Position numbers and translations under genes: made by a program
The notes under the pieces: model-generated
The model's database searches: none
What the model was told of the DNA's origin: nothing
Seen by the model: the letters and a program-made list of their open reading frames with translations, nothing else
Source: Romanomermis culicivorax
Lineage: Eukaryota > Nematoda > Enoplea > Mermithida > Mermithidae
Reading direction: 5' to 3'
Assembly: GCA_963922205.1 (NCBI GenBank)
Contig: CAWUHX010000062.1
Coordinates: 1,178,001-1,242,000 of the forward strand
DNA: 64,000 nucleotides
Part shown: positions 56,936 through 64,000 of the stretch, one piece after another
How the letters are laid out: each line of letters starts with the position of its first letter
Numbering within the stretch: position 1 is the stretch's first letter

Positions 56936-59273
56936 GTAAGTGAGTTGAATAATGTTTCTCTAATGGTTCTTCATTAGCCAGAACTGGTTCTCAAAGGAAA
57001 ATATCTGTCTTTGAATATTTGATGCAAAATTTAATATGTATAAGTTCCCACCGAAAACTAAAGCATGCGTAGCACAACGTGTTTTAGCTTGGCTATCGAA
57101 TATCGAGTGCATTGCGACGTTTTTTGGACATTTACAATGCGAAAGTTATCTCATTATAATGTAGAATATGTTAAAAAAGTATGTCTTTTTCCTAGTGTAA
57201 TAAATTATTTTATCGTTGCTGAATCATGATGATTATTCTTCTATGTTCGAACACAAATCTATGAAATACCATCGAATTTGCATAAAATTAATTTGTGTGA
57301 ATGTCTGACTTTTAGCCTGATATAACATTTTATATTAACGAATGTGTATATGGTCTCTTTTTTATAAAATTCATGCAAGTTTAGAGGTATGAGTATAATG
57401 AGTCTTCAAAATCGTTTGCCCGAAGCTTCTACAATAGAATTTTTTTGCACTGAAGATGTGAAGGCTAGTTGGGATGGTTCGCAGATTTTCACTCGTATAC
57501 GATAGAAAAAAACGTGCTGTGTAATTCGGTTGATAGCAACTGTCCTGTTTGCTGAAATTTTAGACGTGCATAGCATTTGATAGCTAACAAAATTCTGCAA
57601 TTTAATTGATTGGATATTATTCATTTTAACGGCGTTAAGTAAATGTTAGTTGACTATCTGAAGCGGGATAATCAGAAATACAAAAAGTAAAATTTTGCAG
57701 CGCAACACATCGAAATAGTTTTTGAGTAGCCACGTCGTCTTCAGATCATCATTGTGTGATATGAAGTTTTCACTCTGCATGAGAACTGTGCTCTTCAGAT
57801 CTAATATATTGCGTGATATACTTGGCATCACATTTTTTCTGTATTTTACTTGGCATCGCATTTTTTCGTGAGATCATGTGAGAGAAATACGCATTTTGAA
57901 CCACTCATAATTGCTGTGATTTTTTGAATTTAGGAACCAAATTTTCATATTTATTCTGGCCTTTTTGTACCCTCTCGTTGGTTTATCACTCTCCGATGTC
58001 AATAAGCAGACGGAGAATTGTTGCACTCGCCGCATTGGTTTTCCACTCCTCGACATGTTATTGATTTTCTATCAATTTGTTGCTCTTTCTTCCTACGTAA
58101 ATTTTTTACTCTACGAGCTCAGAACTTGATTCTGTACTAATTTTCTTGACATCTTAGGCGACGCTGAGAGTAAATTAGCCTACATTGTTATTTGTTGAAA
58201 AGGATTCGCCCAAAAATAATGATGTAGCTTATTGTAGACGACTAACTCGATCGTCGGAATGAGAATCTGACGTGAGAAAATTTCTGTCTGTTTTGTAAAT
58301 ATACCGAAAATTCTTGATTAAAAGTTATACTTTAGTAATGAACTTTAATATTAGCTAATGAACGTTGAAGCTAGTTTGAGCTGCACACTGAAAAAGTGGA
58401 TGTTATGTCTTTTGATGTAAATAAATCACGGAATCTACATAATCGCGGTTTATAGTTAGCGAATTTGCCTTCGCTTTTTGATTAAAGCGTTTGGGAAAAA
58501 TTCTGTGGGAACAAATCCGGCTTGGAAAAAGGAGTACTGTAACATTTCGAACGACTGCTGAAAATGCAATATAACATGTACAGATTTACAGTCAGAGGCA
58601 TTTCTTGTTAATAAAATATTAAAATATTGATACGTGCGCACTGATGGTTTCACTGACATTATTCCAATCGAATGATTGCACCTGCTAGACGTGGGTGTCC
58701 AAAAAACAGCATGCGCTTATAGGACGTTCAACTCTACATCTGGTACAGTCGACGGCTCCAAGAGCGATTGTGTCTTTTGTGGCATGAAGATAGCCGCACC
58801 TTCACTAAATCTAATGAACACATGAATGAAAATTCCTGTAAACTATAGCATGCTGCGAAAAGTTTTTCCAGTAATAGTATTTATCGATCAACTGGGCATT
58901 AGAATACATTCTTTGATCGGGATTGATTTTCCCCTCACTTTATCTCCTGAGCATCCTACATGTAAACCAAGCATCGTCATCTCGATTATGATCCTCTAAT
59001 GATATTTTAGGTTAGTATTTTTTACAGTATGAAAATAAACGAACAGATTCCAATCTTTCCCCAAGTCGACATAAATACGGTGAACATGCATTAGGAGCTC
59101 TGATCCTTTTCCCCGCATAGGTTTTGGCTAATTAATTTATAGATTGGCATTTTTTCGACCTAATGAAAGAGTCATACTCGTGCTGCGTTATATTCAACAT
59201 CCATATCTGGATGAAAAAAGTCGACGCTACGCTAAAAGTTTTGGCCCCCTCTGATAGACATTTTTGCTTTCAG
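56936..59273. other. AT-rich, no supported gene
   Basis: Only short minus-strand frames are present. The stretch ends in the acceptor TTTTTGCTTTCAG that precedes the GPCR exon. Confidence 0.4.
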
Positions 59274-59389
59274 ACTAATTTGCGTAGTTATGAATGACGA
59301 CACTAATCGGAATTATCCGCATTTAGCCCAAAGTTTGGAGAGTTGCATCAGCGACCTCACAGATCGAGAGCAACCGACTCATTCCAAAG
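59274..59389 (+). CDS. Class B GPCR gene, exon A (start of hormone-receptor domain)
   Basis: The exon lies between the acceptor TTTTTGCTTTCAG (ending 59273) and the donor AAAG/GTTAGT. From ATG 59290 it reads MNDDTNRNYPHLAQSLESC, then DLTDREQPTHSK, ending one base into a codon that exon B completes as Asp. Cys 19 is the first of the six conserved cysteines of the extracellular domain. The frame is also open upstream to the acceptor (reading LICVV before the Met), so a signal peptide may come from an earlier exon that I did not find. The product would sit in the plasma membrane and bind a peptide hormone. Confidence 0.7.
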
Positions 59390-60667
59390 GTTAGTTTCCT
59401 TTCTTGCGGTGAATGTTGTGCAGACAGCCCCATAGGGAGGGGTATGAGGGGGGTATTACCCCTACGTGGAGTCCTAAAAATTGATCACTGGTTGCCTAAT
59501 TTTGAGACAAAATAACGTGTTTAGCGGACATTTAGGTACACTACCGCGCAAATTTTCAACTTCACTCCTACCTGAGAAGTTTGACGTTGGGGGCCTCTGA
59601 CGTTGTGTAATTAGAAAACAGATTGTCTTAATCTTCTTTGTTAATTTTAGCTCAAGTTTGGAATATACAGATTCATATCCGAATGCTGGCGTTCTCCTAT
59701 CCGAATACTCATGCACTTTTTGGGGCAGACGCAGACTCATAGTTCACCCATAAATCTTTCGAATTTTATATATCCCAGATCGAGTGTCAAAAATCTAGAA
59801 CTGAACTGTGATCAATAAAAGAAATTAAAGAGCGAAATAACTATACCCGAATAGTGTGAACAGTCGCTTTTTCCAATCAAGTGTTGTATCAGGAGCCTAA
59901 AATAATAGGCAAAAATATGTTTAATTTTCAATAGTCTCTCATACATGCACATAGGGGGGGGGTAGGGGGGGGTAAACCCCCATACCTGAGACCCTGGCCA
60001 CCCCCCGCTGGCCGAAAGAAATTCGTAAAACACACACCCTGAACTTTTTCAAAGACAGCTTTTTTCATGATTTTTGTGCATATTTTGTATGAAAAACAGG
60101 CTTGCAGAACTTTTTTCTTGTTTTTTTGCTCACCCACCCCCCTACTCCCCTGGGAAAAAAGTCCATGGATCCTCCCCCCTGGAAAATTCTTGCCGTGCAT
60201 GTCTGTAGTCTCTCGTTGTACGAATTTTCTCCAGCCGTTCTATTTCTTAAAGTCCGAAAATTTCGCACCGTTTCAAAATTTTCTAATTTTAAGGTCCTAA
60301 AATTTCTAGGTCCATTATATTTTTAGGAATCTGTAAGAAGTTGAGTTCTTTCAATCACCACTCGCTTATTTTGATAAGGTAGTGAATGAAAAGTTTCACG
60401 AACAAATAAATGTAAAGAACAATTTTCTTGTTCTGGTTCCGCACATGAATCGTGCATTTCATAAGATTCTTTCTTGTCAACGAGACTTATGATTCAAATC
60501 TAATTCCGATATTTTTCCAGATTCAAATTTTCTATAATTTCTTAGAAGGAAGAGAACAAATTTTCTGAATTTTTCCTCTCACTAAAAATTTCTCCACTTC
60601 CTTTCTAGCCTTTGGTGCAATCAATTTTCAAGAGCTTATTTTGCTAATACTGTAATTTTTTCTACAG

Positions 60668-60781
60668 ACGGTTCTCTATGGTGCAACGCCACATGGGATA
60701 CTTTGTTGTGTTGGCCGGCCATTGCCGCTAATACCAGTTATAGACTGCCTTGCCCCCCGTTGCGCGGTCTTGACTTGGAAA
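60668..60781 (+). CDS. Class B GPCR gene, exon B (core of hormone-receptor domain)
   Basis: The exon runs from the acceptor TTTTTTCTACAG to GGAAA/GTAAGC and encodes LWCNATWDTLLCWPAIAA, NTSYRLPCPPLRGLDLE. WD followed by CWP, then PCP and a Gly-Leu-Asp, is the diagnostic pattern of the secretin-family hormone-receptor (HormR) domain. It supplies cysteines 2, 3 and 4 and two N-glycosylation sequons (NAT, NTS). Entry and exit are both phase 1, matching exons A and C. The receptor subtype cannot be settled from this domain alone; PDF-, calcitonin/DH31- and CRF-type receptors are all possible. Confidence 0.88.
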
Positions 60782-61298
60782 GTAAGCAAGACAGAGGAGC
60801 GATATTTTGAGCCGACCAAGGTTGAAAATGAAATTTCAGAGAATTAGGAAAGTTTTCAATATCGGAGTCTGAAAACGGATCGCGTCTTTGCCGATCAGAA
60901 GAGATATTGACGGAAAAAGGCGGAAATATTACCATAGTCTAAGTTTGACCCTAAAACTTTCTCCACAGTTGATGTATTAAATTTCTAAAATATAAAATCT
61001 TCAGACCTGATGGTTAAGACCTTTTGAATTTATAATTAGTTTTTTCTCCATATCAAATCAAGCTTGATTGACGGCCTAATCAACGTCGCTTCCCCGCTAT
61101 TTTCTCTTTCTGGCATTTTCGTTTGATTGCAGGAAAGTTTCTGTGGTAAAAATTATGAGCAAATATAGTTGCAGCATTTATTATTTTTGATAGCTTACTG
61201 TTATTCCTCCTCAACCTTTCAATTCGAAAAGTTGCAGTACAAGGAAATCTCGAATTCAAGCTCCTCCGATCATTTTTTCAAATTTTCTAATTCGCTAG

Positions 61299-61423
61299 AA
61301 TTCGTCACAAAATATTGTGACGAAACTGGTCGATGGGCTGGTCGAGCGGGCGACGAAGAATTTACGGTTCACGGTTATACTGACTATAATCCTTGTGTAC
61401 CCTTCGATTTGGCCACTTATGAA
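61299..61423 (+). CDS. Class B GPCR gene, exon C (end of hormone-receptor domain)
   Basis: The exon follows the acceptor TTCTAATTCGCTAG and ends at TATGAA/GTAAGC. It encodes KFVTKYCDETGRWAGRAGD, then a loop and HGYTDYNPCVPFDLATYE. The pattern C-x3-G-x-W, then YTxYxxC, completes the six-cysteine HormR domain (cysteines 5 and 6 at joined residues 78 and 104). The transmembrane exons should follow. A possible 13-codon exon at 61632-61670 (after TTTTGTCCTCAG) is in phase but not convincing, and the rest probably lies beyond the window or past the repeat at 62390. Confidence 0.88.
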
Positions 61424-62389
61424 GTAAGCGATCAAATCCTAATGTCCATTCGCCTAAACCATAAGCTTCATATAGAGTATTATTTCCAGTTTTATAGATT
61501 CTTAGAATTACCCCCTCTCCATCAAATGAAATTTTCATTAAATTTCCTGATTTTGACTCATACATAGTTCCCCAAATGCATTTTACGTCTTTCACCAGTT
61601 ATTAGTATCTGTTTTGATTTTTTGTCCTCAGAATTTACAAGCAACGGCTCCTCATTTTGTAGAATACCAAGTTACTTTCTTAGTGCCTAGAAATTGATTT
61701 TTGACTATACATCAACAGCAAGAAAAATCTGGAGATGTCAACAAAAATTTGTCGATTGATGCTCAATTCGTTGCACCTTCTAGGAAAAAATTTCGTTTTG
61801 CCTCAAAATCACTGTTCACATGGATTCAAGAAACACCTATTTGGATGAGGTCAAAACCACCTAAACCTCTCTCACGCTGATGTATGTTTCTGACCGATTA
61901 TATTTCAAACTGATGAAGGACTATTGTAATCAGAAAATTGAGTGAACATTCTAAGGCCACACTCACTTTCGAGCTGTGTAGATTTAAAAATGACCGATTT
62001 CTTGATGAATAACGGTTTAGTGTTATCACTACCCAGGAAGTTATCGTTTAAGAGAGATCACCGTGCACCGCATCAAGTATGATCGTACCCCGTTAGCCGA
62101 CTGTCTCTTTACCACGAACTTCCAGTTACTGTGACTGTGCCGTTGCCCCGACTAATGCCAAAGGAATGACGTCGAAATTCCCGTTATTCCTACTGTTTCT
62201 TTATCCCGAATATGCTTTAGTTTTAAAAATGAAGATAAACGGTACGTTCACATGTTTCCATTGCGATTTACTTCCTGCCCCGTGATCATTCATTATAATA
62301 AGTTATAAACGAAAAAAAGATTTTGATTGATTTTTTGACCTTGGAAACTAAACTGCAATGGGAAAATGGATCGTGTTCTTATTCCTCGT
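61424..62389. other. Probable intron of the GPCR gene
   Basis: AT-rich stretch with no transmembrane-like exon recognised on the plus strand. Confidence 0.45.
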
Positions 62390-62910
62390 ACATCCCTTTC
62401 CACCGAACGTCCCGATTCTCCAAAAGTCCCTGCTACCCGAAGGTCCCTATTCACCGAATAATAAATAAAATTCCTGTTCCCTCAGGTAATGCATTACTCC
62501 CTATTCCTCCAACGTCCCGATTCCCTGAATACTATGGATGGGGCGGATCCACTTTTTTGATTAAATAGGGTCCGGATCCGGATTCTAAACGGCAGGTTCT
62601 AAACGGAAGTATCCTGTATATAGCATATATATAATCGCGTATATATGTTTAATTTTTCGAAATCGAATTGAATGAATTCATATTTTTTAACAGTTCAAGA
62701 ATTATCATGATAGCCATCGAAATGAGAAACGATTTGAAGCAAGAGCTCACAATCTTTCGACTATTCTTTTTGCAAGCTTTTATCTGCACCGTGTATGAAT
62801 GATTAAAGAAATTCTGCAATGAAGAAGTTTTTTCCGTTCCAAATAAATATTGACAAATACGAATTTTTAATACTTTGGATCGGATTTTCAGTCCGAGAAT
62901 AATCATAGGT
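62390..62910. repeat. Left arm of a second GGATCC-rich TIR element
   Basis: It begins with CCACCGAACGTCCCGATTCT-type words, then GGATCC-rich words, then an AT-rich block with GAGCTCACAATCTTTCGACT. It is inverted relative to 63530-64000 and to 37080-37600. Confidence 0.75.
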
Positions 62911-63399
62911 GGCGCGATAGCGTCAACCTATAATATACTTGGCTCCAAAATTTCATGTCCCCTCTCTAGAGCCAAAACGGTAAGAGCTAGAACTTTCGGG
63001 TTTTTTTCATAATTTCGGGCATAGGGGCAAACTATAGGCTGCCTTTTTTCGTTTCGCCTCTATCTGCAAGAGGTGCTCGGTGGGGCCCCAAAACATGCAA
63101 AAAAACGCACTTTTTAAGGCTCCCCAGTTCCACCTTGCCCAGCAATGGGTGTGCCATATCTAAAGTCCATACTTCGGCCTAAGCATCTTGGGGGTGCAAT
63201 CTCAAATGCAATTTATATATTTTTTAAATATGGCCGCAATTCAATTATATGGTGGTCCAAAGTCCCGGAAAACGCCAAAGTCCCCAATTATGTTAGATAA
63301 TACTTATGACCAAAAAATAATTTTTGCAGCATAATGCACTACTAATTTTTTGCAGTTTCAACTGAACCGGTAGCCTTATTGGAATTACTAAGATCTTGT
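62911..63399. other. Insert or core between the arms, no gene seen
   Basis: The stretch includes a GC-richer segment (62930-63190) with words such as GGTGCTCGGTGGGGCCCC that has no counterpart in the other copy. It may be a further nested insertion. Confidence 0.45.
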
Positions 63400-64000
63400 T
63401 GTTAACGTTGTTACTCGGTGTATGACTATTGTAAACCAATATTTATTCTCATCAAGCATCGGAAATCGCAATTACTGAAATGTGAAAGCGTGGCGAATCC
63501 CAGTTTATCATCTTAAAGGAATTTTCCTATTGCGATGAACATTGAATCATTGATTTTTCACATGCTTACTTCACTTTCCGAACCGAAAGTATTAAAAACT
63601 TATATTTATTTAGAAGAAGAAAAACTTCTTCAGTGAAGAATTTATCCGGTCATTCCGCAGATAAAAGCTGGCAAAGAGGCCTAGTCTAAAGATTTTGAGC
63701 TCCTACTTCGATTTGCTTCTCATTTTAATGATTAATAACTCTTGAACTGCTAAGAAGTATGAACTCATACAGCTCGATTTTGAAAAACTAAACATATATA
63801 CAGGATTATTCATTAACATATATGCCATATACAAGATCCGGATCCGATCTGGATCCGATCGGATCTGTTCTTCAGGATCCATATCCGATCCGACGATTGC
63901 AGCTTTCTAAATCCAGATCCGGATTCGAAATGAATCCGTCCCATCCCTAGTATTCAATGAATCGGGACGTTCGAGGAACAGGAACTAAGTTCGGGGAACA
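63400..64000. repeat. Right arm of the second GGATCC-rich TIR element, cut by the window end
   Basis: GCATCGGAAATCGCAATTAC, GTGGCGAATCCCA, GGCCTAGTCTAAAGATTTTG and the ATCCGG-rich block match 36940-37600 in order and orientation. The element continues beyond the window. Confidence 0.75.

Noticed and set aside
58670..58800. GC-richer patch as a mariner-type transposase remnant
   Set aside because: No frame on either strand shows a catalytic motif or recognisable transposase sequence.
61362..61595. 77-codon minus-strand frame opposite GPCR exon C
   Set aside because: The plus strand has a clear hormone-receptor pattern with splice sites, so this is its shadow.
61632..61670. 13-codon fourth GPCR exon
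   Set aside because: Acceptor and phase fit, but the donor is poor and the sequence does not resemble the usual link to the first transmembrane helix.

Overview
The window is AT-rich eukaryotic DNA, most likely from an invertebrate and probably a nematode. Introns end in TTTCAG-type acceptors, host exons are small and widely spaced, and inverted-repeat transposons are dense. From memory only, the unusual retrotransposon family here resembles sequences of mermithid nematodes such as Romanomermis; the window itself does not prove this. There are no bacterial features.

Layout. 1-4021: a degenerate minisatellite, a 776-bp terminal-inverted-repeat element and short dispersed repeats. 4036-17949: one complete but decayed Ty3/gypsy-type LTR retrotransposon of 13,914 bp, with 563-bp LTRs, a primer binding site, gag, protease, reverse transcriptase, RNase H and integrase, a 13-bp polypurine tract, and about 5 kb of extra coding sequence after the integrase. 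18144-23100: transposon-derived sequence. 24020-24379: the last exon of a host gene with a SMAP (small acidic protein) domain, followed by a poly(A) signal. 25900-58900: mostly non-coding or repeat-derived DNA with long inverted repeats, three foldback elements whose arms are minisatellites, two copies of a short TIR element, a tRNA gene and several isolated exon-like frames I could not name. 59274-61423: three exons, with compatible splice phases, of the extracellular hormone-receptor domain of a class B (secretin-family) GPCR. 62390-64000: another copy of a long inverted-repeat family seen near 35500-37600.

The main discovery candidate is the retrotransposon's second polyprotein (about 11582-16490). 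It contains the three motifs of a DEDDy 3'-5' exonuclease (the WRN/EXD2/RNase D-like fold) between a PPPY-containing N-terminus and a long Pro-rich, then basic, then helical C-terminal region. This copy is dead. It has stops and frameshifts throughout, and three expected acidic catalytic residues are changed to Asn or Lys. The element's role for an exonuclease is unknown. Its borders are secured by the LTRs, by a 4-bp CACA target duplication and by an unoccupied paralogous copy of the target site 200 bp downstream.

All alignments were made by eye; no database was searched.
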